A stretch of 64,000 nucleotides of DNA, from positions 186,001-250,000 of the forward strand of contig NZ_FMZC01000003.1 in assembly GCF_900102625.1 (NCBI RefSeq), written 5' to 3'. The DNA comes from Paracidovorax valerianellae. Its GTDB lineage: Bacteria > Pseudomonadota > Gammaproteobacteria > Burkholderiales > Burkholderiaceae_C. Made by a program: the position numbers and the translations under genes. The notes beneath the pieces are model-generated. The model saw only the letters and a program-made list of their open reading frames with translations, ran no database searches and was not told the origin of the DNA. Shown here piece after piece: positions 25,463 to 34,044 of the stretch. Each line of letters begins with the position of its first letter. Position 1 is the first letter of the stretch.

Positions 25463-25486
25463 AGTGTCACCAACCTGTTTGACACT
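25463..25486. promoter_or_regulatory. Inverted repeat upstream of cpdB
   Basis: Dyad AGTGTCA / TGACACT (25463-25469, 25480-25486) separated by 10 bp, 32 bp upstream of the cpdB start. The arrangement could be a dimer-binding operator. It is not a Pho box, because the half-sites are inverted rather than direct. Confidence 0.35.
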
Positions 25487-25581
25487 GGCGTGACGCTGCC
25501 TTGCCATGCCCTCCATGCCCTCCATGCCCCGCCATACCCCGCCATCCCCCGCTCGCGCGGCGGCGCCGCACGGGCCTCGCG

Positions 25582-26055
25582 TCAGTCTGCGATGGCGATC
25601 AGGTCCACTTCCACCGAAGCGTTCTTGGGCAATTGCAGCACGCCGACGGAAGTGCGCGTGTGCGCCCCGGCCGTCTGGCCCAGCACGTGAAAGAGCACTT
25701 GCGAGGCCGCATCGGCCACCTCGCTTTGCTGCGTGAAGTCGGGCGCGGACTGCACGTACACGGTGATGCGCGGCACGGCGCGCACCGCGTCCAGCGTGCC
25801 CAGGCTGCGCTGCAGCAGGGCCAGCGCACGCATCACGCACACCTTGGCGGCGTGCTGCGCGCGCTCCAGCGGCACCTGCGCGCCCACCGCGCCGGTCACC
25901 ACCACGGTGTCGCCCACGCGGGGGATCTGCCCGCTCAGGTAGAGGTGCCGGCCATCGCGCACCAGCGGAACGTAGTTGCCGCCGATCTTGATCTCGCCAT
26001 CGAACCGGTGGCCCAGGGCCTGGGCTGTTTCATCGAACCGTGCATCGCAAGACAT
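25582..26055 (-). CDS. RidA family protein
   Basis: 157 aa, YjgF/YER057c/RidA fold of the longer subgroup: HRFDGEIKIGGNYVPLVRDGRHLYLSGQIPRVGD near the N-terminus and the C-terminal NASVEVDLIAIAD. The LSGQIPR and TSVGVLQLPKNASVE segments are typical. RidA enzymes deaminate reactive enamine/imine intermediates made by PLP enzymes; the exact substrate here is unknown. Located 150 bp beyond the cpdB start, same strand. The gap contains short CCATGCCCT-type direct repeats only. Confidence 0.88.
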   Translation of the reverse strand: MSCDARFDETAQALGHRFDGEIKIGGNYVPLVRDGRHLYLSGQIPRVGDTVVVTGAVGAQVPLERAQHAAKVCVMRALALLQRSLGTLDAVRAVPRITVYVQSAPDFTQQSEVADAASQVLFHVLGQTAGAHTRTSVGVLQLPKNASVEVDLIAIAD

Positions 26056-26123
26056 CGCAATTTCCTTCGGGGAGGGGGTGAATCTGTCAAAAGGGAGCGC
26101 AGGTGCCGCCGATGGCTTTCAAG

Positions 26124-26182
26124 CAAAAAAGGCCTCCAGCGCAATCAATCCGCCGGTGGTTAGCTATCGAATTAATAGCAAA
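26124..26182 (+). repeat. Dispersed intergenic repeat, copy 5
   Basis: CAAAAAAGGCCTCCAGCGCA, a variable middle of ~20 bases, then TTAGCTATCGAATTAATAGC. A full two-block copy, in the gap between the RidA and truncated haemoglobin genes. Confidence 0.8.
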
Positions 26183-26206
26183 CGAATTGACCGATGCGCG
26201 GGCCGG

Positions 26207-26623
26207 TCAGCCGCCGCGGTTGCGCATCCAGTCAGCGGTGCCCATGAAGCTCTCGCGCAGGCGGGTGCGCAGGTCGGCGGGCACGCCGGTTTCGCCCATG
26301 GCCTGGTCCATGCACTCGACCCACTGGTCGCGCTCCTGGATGCCGATCGAAAACGGCATGTGCCGCGCGCGCAGGCGCGGGTGGCCGAATCGGCTCTGGT
26401 AGTGGTCCGGCCCGCCGAGCCAGCCGCACAGGAACCAGAACAGCTTCTGCCGCGCTTCGCCCAGCGTGCTGCCGTGCGCTGCGCGCAGTTCGGCATAGGC
26501 GGGATCCAGGTCCATCAGGTCATAAAAGCGCTCGACCAGGGCGAGCACCCGGTCTTCGCCGCCGATCCGCTCGAAGGGGGTGGCGGGGGCGCCGGGCGTG
26601 GGTTGGGGTTCTTGGGTGGTCAT
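26207..26623 (-). CDS. Group II truncated haemoglobin
   Basis: 138 aa with the 2-on-2 globin fold: FERIGGEDRVLALVERFYDLMDLDPAYAELRAAH at residues ~17-50, then KLFWFLCGWLGGPDHYQSRFGHPRLRARHMPF. The proximal histidine is expected in RHMPF, and the W in GWLGGP is typical of group II. Binds haem and O2/NO; probably protects against nitrosative or oxidative stress. Start ATG at 26623; the upstream frame is the high-GC extension of the neighbouring MFS region. Confidence 0.9.
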   Translation of the reverse strand: MTTQEPQPTPGAPATPFERIGGEDRVLALVERFYDLMDLDPAYAELRAAHGSTLGEARQKLFWFLCGWLGGPDHYQSRFGHPRLRARHMPFSIGIQERDQWVECMDQAMGETGVPADLRTRLRESFMGTADWMRNRGG

Positions 26624-26661
26624 GGGATGGGGCTGCGCCCGAACACTCGGTGCGCAAAAAG

Positions 26662-28248
26662 CTAGCCCTCGATTGTAGAAACGGCCGCCCCCCGCGCCGC
26701 GCCCAGGCGCAGGCAGGCGAACACCGCCACCGCCGTGAACACCGTCACCCCCGCCAGCACGCGGAGCAGGGTGCTGAAGGCGCGGCCGTAGGCCTGCAGC
26801 ACGTCGGCCTGCGACAGCCCCGGCAAAAGGCGCAGGGCATGGGGCAGATCGCCAGCGACGAGGTACTGGCCCGCACGCAGCGCATCGGCACCCGGCACCT
26901 GCGGCCATTGCAGCGCCACCAGCGCCACGAGCCCGGCCCCCACCAGGGCCAGCGCCAGCCCCTCACCCGCCACGCGCACGGTGTTGAAGATGCCCGTCGC
27001 CATGCCGGCGCGCTCGGGCGGCACCACGCTCACGGCCAGGCCGTCCATCAGGCCCCACGGCAGGCCGATGCCCACGCCGATCAGCGCGAGGGGCCCCACC
27101 AGCACCGCTGCGGGCGAACCCGGCGGGCAATCGCTCAGCCACCACAGCCCCACCGCGCACACGGCCAGCCCGCCAGCGGACAACGCGGCCGGCGACCACC
27201 ACCGCGCCAGCCAGCCGGCCGCCAGCGGCACGAACAGCATGGCGCCCGACAGCGCCAGCATCAACTGGCCGGTGGCCAGCGCGCTCAACCCCTCCACACC
27301 GATGAAGCGCACCGGCAGCAGCACGAGCAGCACCACGAAGGCATAGGCAGGCGCCGCCGCCAGCAGTTGCACGCCCACGAAACGCGGGTAGCGGAACAGC
27401 GACAGGTCCAGCATGGGGTGGCGCACACGGCGCTCGGTGCGCACGAAGACGCCCGCCATCGCCACCGAGCCCGCCAGCGCCGCCAGCACGGGCAGGCTGG
27501 CCCAGCCGCTCTCGGGCGCCTGCAGCACGCCCAGCGTCAACAGTGCCAGCGCCGCCGTGAAGCTGGCCGCGCCCGGCAGGTCCAGCCCGGCCGCGGCAGG
27601 GTCGCGCGAATCGCGCAGAAAGCGCGCGCCTGCAACGCCCGCGACCATTGCCACACCGGCCACGCACAGCACCACCGCGCGCCAGCCGCCGTGCCCCAGC
27701 AGCCAGCCGGCCAGCAACGGCCCGAACGCCAGCCCCACGCCGAAGGCCGTGCCCACCCAGCTGAAGGCACGCAGGCGCGCCGGGCCCTGGATGGCCTGCG
27801 CCAGCGCCGAAGTGCCCCCGGCCAGGGCCGCCGCAGCGCCTACACCCTGCACCGCACGCCACAGGTTGAACGCCACGATGCTGCCGGCGCTCGCCAGCCC
27901 CACCGCACTGACCGCGACCACGCCCACTCCGCACAGGAAGACGCGCTTGCGGCCCCAGGCATCGGCCAGCGCGCCGCAGGCCATCAACGTGGCGCCGAAG
28001 CTCAGCATGAAGGCGTTGGTGACCCACGCCATCTGCACGGGGCTGCCGCCCAGCGCATCGCGCAGCGCGGGCAGGGCCACGGCCGGGCCGGTGAAGCTCA
28101 AGGGCATGGCCAGCGCAGCCAGGCACACGGCCAGGAGTTGCAGCGCCACATGGGGCGTGCTGGAGACGGATGCATAAGAGACGGGCGCGCAGGCAACCGC
28201 AGCGGACCCGGAGCGCGCCGGGTCCAGGGGAGGACAGGTGGAAGACAT
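26662..28248 (-). CDS. MFS transporter (drug:H+ antiporter, DHA2-like)
   Basis: 528 aa, about 14 hydrophobic segments from residue ~35 on. Motif A between TM2 and TM3 reads GALADAWGRKRVF. The motif-C-like GAAAALAGGTSALAQAI and the 14-helix layout suggest the EmrB/QacA (DHA2) group, which exports drugs or metabolites with proton influx. Divergently transcribed from a LysR-family gene, with a perfect palindrome in between, so it is probably controlled by that regulator. Start at 28248 (MSSTCPP), with an upstream in-frame extension possible. Confidence 0.88.
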   Translation of the reverse strand: MSSTCPPLDPARSGSAAVACAPVSYASVSSTPHVALQLLAVCLAALAMPLSFTGPAVALPALRDALGGSPVQMAWVTNAFMLSFGATLMACGALADAWGRKRVFLCGVGVVAVSAVGLASAGSIVAFNLWRAVQGVGAAAALAGGTSALAQAIQGPARLRAFSWVGTAFGVGLAFGPLLAGWLLGHGGWRAVVLCVAGVAMVAGVAGARFLRDSRDPAAAGLDLPGAASFTAALALLTLGVLQAPESGWASLPVLAALAGSVAMAGVFVRTERRVRHPMLDLSLFRYPRFVGVQLLAAAPAYAFVVLLVLLPVRFIGVEGLSALATGQLMLALSGAMLFVPLAAGWLARWWSPAALSAGGLAVCAVGLWWLSDCPPGSPAAVLVGPLALIGVGIGLPWGLMDGLAVSVVPPERAGMATGIFNTVRVAGEGLALALVGAGLVALVALQWPQVPGADALRAGQYLVAGDLPHALRLLPGLSQADVLQAYGRAFSTLLRVLAGVTVFTAVAVFACLRLGAARGAAVSTIEG

Positions 28249-28363
28249 CGTGAGAACAACCGCTTTCAGGCAGAGGGGCAGCGCCGGCAACCGATTGCCG
28301 CCAGCAGGCATGAACGATAAAAGCGATGCAATGCGATGAAAATAGGCGCAGCGGTCGGCAGAC

Positions 28364-28382
28364 TGGCAACTTCAAGTTGCCA
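28364..28382. promoter_or_regulatory. Perfect palindrome, candidate LysR operator
   Basis: TGGCAACTTCAAGTTGCCA, a 19-bp perfect inverted repeat lying 116 bp before the MFS start and 56 bp before the LysR-family start. Position and symmetry fit a regulator site between divergent genes. Confidence 0.6.
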
Positions 28383-28437
28383 ATCGGCGGCCTTTAGCCA
28401 CTCGGCATCCCCACTCCTTTTCTCCAGGCCTCACCCC

Positions 28438-29334
28438 ATGGACAGCTTCAGCGGACTCGAATCGTTTGTGCGCGCCGCCGATCTATCGAGCTTTGCGCAG
28501 GCCGGGCGCGCGCTCGGCATTTCGGCGTCGGCCGTGGGCAAGAACATCGCCCGGCTGGAGCAGCAGCTGGGCCTGCGGCTGTTCCAGCGCACGACGCGGC
28601 AGGTGCGCCTCACGCAGGAAGGCGCGCTGTTTCACGAGCGTTGCCGCCGCATCCTGGACGAGCTGCAGGACGCCCGCGCGATGATGCAGGCAGCCGTGCA
28701 GGCGCCGCGCGGGCGCCTGCGGGTGAGCCTGCCGGTGATCGGCTACCGGTTTCTGCTGCCCGTGCTGCCGGAGTTCAAGGCCCTGTACCCCGATGTGGAG
28801 CTGGAACTGGACTTCAACGACCGCATCACCGAGGTGGTGGAAGAAGGCCTGGACGTGGTCATCCGCAGCGGCGACCTGCCCGACTCCGGCCTGGTGGCGC
28901 GGCGCCTGGGGCCGTTCCGGTTCGTGCTGGTCGCGTCGCCGCAGTACCTCGCGCGGCGCGGCACGCCCCGGGTGCCGGCCGATCTGGCGCAGCACGCCTG
29001 CCTGATCTTTCGATTCCCCAGCGGCGGCAAGCTGCACGACTGGGTGCTGCCCGGCCTGCCGGCCGCCCTGCCCACCGAACTCGTGTGCAACAACATGGAG
29101 GCCATGCGGGGCGCGGCCATCGCCGGCATGGGCATCGCCTACATGCCCGACTTCCTGGCGCACGACGCCATCGAGCGGGGCGAACTGCAGCAGGTGCTGG
29201 CCACGCACCTGGTGCACACCGGGCAATTCTCGGCGCTGTGGCCGTCGAGCCGGCAGCTATCGCCCAAGGTGCGGGCGTTCGTGGACTTCATCGGCGAGCG
29301 GCTGTTCCAGGAAGGCACCGCCGACAGCGTTTGA
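28438..29334 (+). CDS. LysR-family transcriptional regulator
   Basis: 298 aa. The N-terminal winged helix (MDSFSGLESFVRAADLSSFAQAGRALGISASAVGKNIARLEQQLG, ~1-60) is followed by the LysR substrate-binding domain (~90-290; GRLRVSLPVIGYRFLLPVLPEF). It belongs to the subgroup with the RLFQRTTR segment. Divergent from an MFS exporter and probably its regulator. ATG at 28438 precedes the canonical family start. Confidence 0.93.
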   Translation: MDSFSGLESFVRAADLSSFAQAGRALGISASAVGKNIARLEQQLGLRLFQRTTRQVRLTQEGALFHERCRRILDELQDARAMMQAAVQAPRGRLRVSLPVIGYRFLLPVLPEFKALYPDVELELDFNDRITEVVEEGLDVVIRSGDLPDSGLVARRLGPFRFVLVASPQYLARRGTPRVPADLAQHACLIFRFPSGGKLHDWVLPGLPAALPTELVCNNMEAMRGAAIAGMGIAYMPDFLAHDAIERGELQQVLATHLVHTGQFSALWPSSRQLSPKVRAFVDFIGERLFQEGTADSV

Positions 29335-29335
29335 G

Positions 29336-29395
29336 CCAAAAAGCCCTCCAGCGCATATTCCCCTAGGGCACCCAGCTATCAAAAAATGAGCAATC
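29336..29395 (+). repeat. Dispersed intergenic repeat, copy 6
   Basis: CCAAAAAGCCCTCCAGCGCA followed by a variable CCCCTAGGG middle and CAGCTATCAAAAAATGAGCA. The second arm is degenerate. Lies immediately after the LysR-family gene. Confidence 0.7.
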
Positions 29396-29420
29396 TCTCC
29401 GACCGTGCTGACGGCTGTCC

Positions 29421-31943
29421 TTACTCCGCCGCGCGGCGCAACGTCTCCACCACCGGACGGCGCAGCACATCGCGCAGGCCCCACCAGCCCGCGGCCAGCG
29501 CCAGCACCGCGCCGGCCACCGCACCGATCAGCGGCACCCACGGCGTGGCCGTCCAGGCGAAGTCGAACACGTAGCGCGCCAGCGCCCAGCCCACGGCCAC
29601 GGCGACAACGCTCGCCAGGAACCCGGCCAGCAGCCCGACCCCTGCCAGCTCAGCCCGCTGCACCTGGCGCAGCAGGCTGGCGCGTGCGCCCACGGCCCGC
29701 ATGATGGCGAACTCGCGCGCACGTTCCTCGCGCGTGGCCGTCACGGCGGCGAACAGCACCACCAGCCCGGCCGCCAGCGTGAAGCCGAAGAGAAACTCCA
29801 CCGCGCGGATCACCTGCGCGAGCACGCCCTGCACCTGCGCCAGCGTGGCGCTCATGTCCACGTTGGTGATGTTGGGAAACGCCCGCACCAGCGCGTTGTC
29901 GAAGCCCGGCGTGGCCGGTGCGCGGTAGGCGGCCAGGTACGTCACCGGCAGCTCGGGCGGCAACTGGCCCACCGTGTACATCACGAAGAAGTTGGCACGC
30001 AGCGAGCCCCAGTCCACCTTGCGCAGGCTGGTAATGCGCGCCTCGCTCACCACGCCGCCGATGTCAAAGCGCAGCGTGTCGCCCAGCTTCAGGCCCAGCG
30101 TTTCGGCGATGCCGTCCTCCACGCTCACCGAGTCCTTTTCGCCCGGCGTCCAGCGGCCGGCCACCACAGGGTTGTGGGTGGGCGCCTGCTCGGCGTTCGA
30201 CAGGTTGAACTCGCGGTCCACCAGGCGCTTGGCGCGGTCTTCGGTGTAATCGGCCGGGCCCACTTCGCGCCCGTTGATCGCCACCAGCCGGCCGCGGATC
30301 ATGGGGTACCAGTCGTATTGCGACACGCCGCCGTCGCGCAGCGCTTTCTGAAAAGCCTCCGACTGATCGGGCATGACGTTGATCACGAAGCGGTTGGGCG
30401 CATCGGCCGGCGTGGAGCGCTGCCAGCTGCTGATGAGGTCGGTGCGCAGCAGCACCAGCAGCACCAGCGCGAGCAGCCCCACGGCCAGGCTGCTGACCTG
30501 CACCACCGCATACACCGGCCGCGCCGAAATCTGCCGCGTGGCCAGCACCAGCCAGCGTGGGGCCGTTGCCTCGTTCACGCTGCGGCGCAGCAGCTTCACC
30601 GCGCCCCAGGCCAGCCCGGCGAACAGCGCCACCGCGCCTGCGAAACCGCCCACGGCGATCAGACCCAGCTTGAGGTCGCTGCTGACCGCCAGCAGCAGCG
30701 CGGCAAAGCCCGCCACGCCCACGCCCAGCACCGCGAGCGAAGCCGGCTTCAGGCCGCCCAGGTCGCGGCGGATCACCCGCAGCGGCGGCACCTGCGACAG
30801 CTGCAGCACCGGCGGCAGGCCGAAGGCGAACATCAGCGTGAGGCCCATGCCCAGGCCGAACGCCACCGGCCACAGGCTGGGCGCCGGCAACGCCGTCTCC
30901 ACCAGCCCGGCCAGCAGCAGCACGAACACATGGTGCACGGCATACCCCAGCAGCACGCCCAGCGCGCTGGCGAACAGGCCGATCATCGCGAACTCGACCA
31001 CATAGCCGCCCGCAATCGTGCGCTGGCTCTGGCCCAGCACGCGCAGCAGCGCCGCCGCATCGAGGTGCTCGTTGGCGAAGCCGCGTGCGGCCAGCGCCAC
31101 GGCCACGGCCGACAGCAGCGCTGCGAGCAGCGCCACCAGGTTGAGAAATTTCTGCGCCCGGTCCAGCGTCTGGCGCATCTCGGGGCGGCCACTGTCCAGC
31201 GACTCCACGCGCACGCCGTGCACCTCGGGCGCCTTCACCGCCTCGGCGGCCCAATCGCCGAACTGCTTGACCGCCCCCGCCTCGCCCGCCACGGCAAACC
31301 GGTAGGTGAGCCGGCTCGCGGGCTGCACCAGGCCGGTGGCCGGCAGATCGAGCGCATTGACCATCACGCGCGGCGCAAAGCTCATGAAGCCCGCGCCCCG
31401 GTCCGGCTCGATGGCGATGATGCGGGCGATGCGCAACTGGGCATCGCCCAGCAGCAGCGAGTCCCCCATCTGCAGGCCGAGCGAGGCGAGCACCGGGGCA
31501 TCCACCCACACCTCGCCCTGCGCCGGAATGTCGCGCGTGGCCCGCGCGGGCGCGCCCGGCGCATCGGCCACCTGCAGGCTGCCACGCAACGGATAACCCG
31601 GCTCCACGCTTTTGAGCGCCACCAGCCGGCTCGCGCCGCCCTGTGCGTCACTCGCACGGCCCATGGTGGGAAAACCGAGCGTGGTCACCGCGGACAGGCC
31701 CGAAGCCTTGGCCCGCTCGACGAACGCCGCCGGCGTGGGGTTGTCGCTCGCCACCACCACGTCGCCGCCCAGCAGTTGCAACGCATCGCGCTGCAGCCCG
31801 CCCTGCAGCCGGTCGGCGAAAAACCCCACCGAAGTGAGAGCCGCCACGGCCAGCGTGACCGCCACGATCAAAAGACGCAGCTCGCCAGCCCGCAGATCAC
31901 GCCACAGCGTGCGCCAGCCGATTCGGAAGAAGGACAGGTTCAT
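29421..31943 (-). CDS. FtsX-like ABC transporter permease (YbbP type)
   Basis: 840 aa. TM1 near residues 20-43 is followed by a large MacB_PCD-type periplasmic region (~45-245). Clusters of TM helices follow around 255-275 and 300-340, with further TM segments to ~490; a second periplasmic loop is at ~500-690 and a final TM block at ~715-830 containing the FtsX motif (TREERAREFAIMRAVGAR). The duplicated layout fits YbbP, which works with an ATPase (YbbA) in lipid/lipoprotein-type export. No ATPase gene is adjacent, so its partner must be elsewhere. Start MNLSFFRIGWRTLWRDLRAGELRLL is canonical. Confidence 0.88.
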   Translation of the reverse strand: MNLSFFRIGWRTLWRDLRAGELRLLIVAVTLAVAALTSVGFFADRLQGGLQRDALQLLGGDVVVASDNPTPAAFVERAKASGLSAVTTLGFPTMGRASDAQGGASRLVALKSVEPGYPLRGSLQVADAPGAPARATRDIPAQGEVWVDAPVLASLGLQMGDSLLLGDAQLRIARIIAIEPDRGAGFMSFAPRVMVNALDLPATGLVQPASRLTYRFAVAGEAGAVKQFGDWAAEAVKAPEVHGVRVESLDSGRPEMRQTLDRAQKFLNLVALLAALLSAVAVALAARGFANEHLDAAALLRVLGQSQRTIAGGYVVEFAMIGLFASALGVLLGYAVHHVFVLLLAGLVETALPAPSLWPVAFGLGMGLTLMFAFGLPPVLQLSQVPPLRVIRRDLGGLKPASLAVLGVGVAGFAALLLAVSSDLKLGLIAVGGFAGAVALFAGLAWGAVKLLRRSVNEATAPRWLVLATRQISARPVYAVVQVSSLAVGLLALVLLVLLRTDLISSWQRSTPADAPNRFVINVMPDQSEAFQKALRDGGVSQYDWYPMIRGRLVAINGREVGPADYTEDRAKRLVDREFNLSNAEQAPTHNPVVAGRWTPGEKDSVSVEDGIAETLGLKLGDTLRFDIGGVVSEARITSLRKVDWGSLRANFFVMYTVGQLPPELPVTYLAAYRAPATPGFDNALVRAFPNITNVDMSATLAQVQGVLAQVIRAVEFLFGFTLAAGLVVLFAAVTATREERAREFAIMRAVGARASLLRQVQRAELAGVGLLAGFLASVVAVAVGWALARYVFDFAWTATPWVPLIGAVAGAVLALAAGWWGLRDVLRRPVVETLRRAAE

Positions 31944-32083
31944 GGGGGGCGACGTTATCGCAAATGGGTTGGGCTTCGGGTGGGAAGGGGCTCAGGGTGT
32001 GAACACGCCTTATGATCCGCGCCACCTAAACGTGACTAATCCGCAAATTTCGGGGAATCATCAAAAAATCCAAAGGGAGTTTT

Positions 32084-32602
32084 ATGGGTTGGAACGAAAC
32101 TGCCTTGGGCTTCAGCCGTGCCGTTGGTGATCGACGTGCAGGCGATTTCCTGATTTTCTCTAACGTCCATTGGGAAAAGTTGGGCGCCCCATCACTTGGT
32201 TTTTCAAAGTTCACTGAGATGAAAGACCTCACTTCTATCGACGGACCTCTCGGTCCGCAGCCTCGGCGCTGGCGCCAGCACGCTTCTCGACTCGGTGTTT
32301 TCTTCGGTGTCTTCGCGGCTATCGTGGCGGCAATACTTTTCTTGTTCACCAGAATCTTCGACAGTGCAAGGCTGGTGCACACCGATGTTTGCGGCAATGG
32401 AATCTCTCGACTCAGCGTCTACAAGTACAGCGGTGGCGCGGGGTATGTCGAATTGACGGACAGAAACGGCAAAGTGTTCGGTCAATCCGATTTCCCGGAG
32501 GGTGCTTATCTCGATCCGGAGTGGTCGGACGATTGCCTTGCGGTCACTGTGGGAACCGACACGGATCGCGTGAAACTCGGGGCAGCGCGTCAAGGGCGAT
32601 AA
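32084..32602 (+). CDS. Hypothetical single-TM protein
   Basis: 172 aa, not recognised. A soluble N-terminus of ~65 residues is followed by one TM helix (~70-92; GVFFGVFAAIVAAILFLFT) and a C-terminal domain outside the membrane with two cysteines (DVCGNGISRLSVYKYSGG ... DDCLAVTVGTD). AGGGAG lies 5 bp before the ATG; an ATG at 32219 would remove most of the soluble N-terminus and cannot be excluded. GC is lower than average, like the adjacent HipA-type gene, which suggests an accessory pair. Confidence 0.6.
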   Translation: MGWNETALGFSRAVGDRRAGDFLIFSNVHWEKLGAPSLGFSKFTEMKDLTSIDGPLGPQPRRWRQHASRLGVFFGVFAAIVAAILFLFTRIFDSARLVHTDVCGNGISRLSVYKYSGGAGYVELTDRNGKVFGQSDFPEGAYLDPEWSDDCLAVTVGTDTDRVKLGAARQGR

Positions 32603-32673
32603 ACCAAGTCGTATAGGCGCGATTTTTCATTTATCTATTCATAAAATCATTCAAACCGGATACGCTGAGAGAT

Positions 32674-34032
32674 ATGCAATCCGCAGCCGAGCGCCACTCC
32701 GCACAAATTCAGAAGAGGCTTCTTCAGGGCCCGAAAACAGCCAATTTCCTTATGGAATCATTGGTTGCCAGCCAGCCCACGGTATCGCGTGCCCTCAAGT
32801 TGCTGGGTGATGAAGTGGTGCAGATCGGCGCTGCAAGATCTATTCAATATGCACTCCGGGATGCGGCCCGGGCGCAGCTGCAGGCCCTTGTGTACCGCGT
32901 CTCTGCCGAGGGGCAGCTGCAAACGCTGGGCACATTGATTCCGGTGGCCCCCGAGGGCTTCGTGATGGTGCAAGCCGATGGCAAGCGCGTCCACAGCGAT
33001 GGATTGCCCTGGTGGATCTTCGACATGCGCCCCCAGGGTTATCTGGGGCGTGCCTACAACCAGCGCCACGGGGCACGTCTCGGGCTCCCTGAACGGTTGA
33101 GCGATTGGGGAGACACCCATGTGCTGCGCGCCCTGCTGCTTCAAGGAGACGACCTGCCGGGCAACCTTCTTTTGGGTGTGGCGGCGCGCGAGCACTTCGT
33201 GAATGCGCCAGCCCCGGTGCCCATCCCGACGGCTCAGAGACCCCAGGCCTACGTGGAACTGGCGGCAGCCGCAACGCGCGGCGAACTGCAGGGATCGTCC
33301 GCAGCGGGTGAGCAGCCGAAATTCACCGCCTATGTGCAACCGGAATCCGGGCCGCCCGTGCACACCATCGTCAAGTTCTCCGCCTCGCTGCCGACCTTGG
33401 TGAGCGAGCGCTGGCGCGATCTACTGCTGGCGGAGCACATCGCGCTGCAGGTGCTGGGAGATGCGGGAATCCCTGCATCGCACACCCATGTCATCGACCA
33501 TGGCACGCAGCGGTTCCTCGAAGTGCAGCGTTTCGATCGGGTGGGGGCCCTGGGTCGCCGCGCGCTGCACTCTCTGGCGGCGCTGGACGCGGAATTCGTG
33601 GGCCACGGTGGCCGATGGCCCGACATCGCGCAGGCATTGGCGCGCGAGCGGATCATCGTGCCCGAAGCCTTGGAGGGGGCCTGCCTGCTCTGGGCTTTCG
33701 GCATCCTGATCGGCAATACCGACATGCACAGCGGAAATCTTTCGTTCATGTCGGAGCAGGGCCGCCCCTACTCACTCGCACCCGCTTACGACATGACGCC
33801 CATGGCCTTCGCACCGACGGCCGGCGGGGATCTTCCGCAGCGCACGCTGGAGCTGAGCGTGGGCCAGCAAGTGCCTGCCCGGGCCTGGTTCCGCGCCCTG
33901 CCCCTGGCCCAGGATTTCGTGCAGCGTCTGGAGAAGGCCGAAGGCCTCAGCGGTGGATTCGGACCTTGCCTTGCCGCTCTGCAGTCACATGTCGCCCTGG
34001 CGGCTGATCGGATCGGTCGGCTGGCCCCGTGA
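32674..34032 (+). CDS. yjjJ: HipA-family kinase of the YjjJ (HipH) type
   Basis: 452 aa. The N-terminal ~75 residues form a winged-helix (LMESLVASQPTVSRALKLLG), a HipB-like DNA-binding part fused to the toxin as in YjjJ/HipH. HipA N- and C-lobes follow, with P-loop-like GEQPKFTAYV (~210) and the catalytic segment LIGNTDMHSGNLSFM (~349-363), then AYDMTPM for magnesium binding. Related HipA proteins phosphorylate aminoacyl-tRNA synthetases and cause growth arrest. No separate antitoxin gene flanks it, consistent with self-regulation or a solitary toxin. Confidence 0.85.
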   Translation: MQSAAERHSAQIQKRLLQGPKTANFLMESLVASQPTVSRALKLLGDEVVQIGAARSIQYALRDAARAQLQALVYRVSAEGQLQTLGTLIPVAPEGFVMVQADGKRVHSDGLPWWIFDMRPQGYLGRAYNQRHGARLGLPERLSDWGDTHVLRALLLQGDDLPGNLLLGVAAREHFVNAPAPVPIPTAQRPQAYVELAAAATRGELQGSSAAGEQPKFTAYVQPESGPPVHTIVKFSASLPTLVSERWRDLLLAEHIALQVLGDAGIPASHTHVIDHGTQRFLEVQRFDRVGALGRRALHSLAALDAEFVGHGGRWPDIAQALARERIIVPEALEGACLLWAFGILIGNTDMHSGNLSFMSEQGRPYSLAPAYDMTPMAFAPTAGGDLPQRTLELSVGQQVPARAWFRALPLAQDFVQRLEKAEGLSGGFGPCLAALQSHVALAADRIGRLAP

Positions 34033-34044
34033 CCCTTTTTCGCC

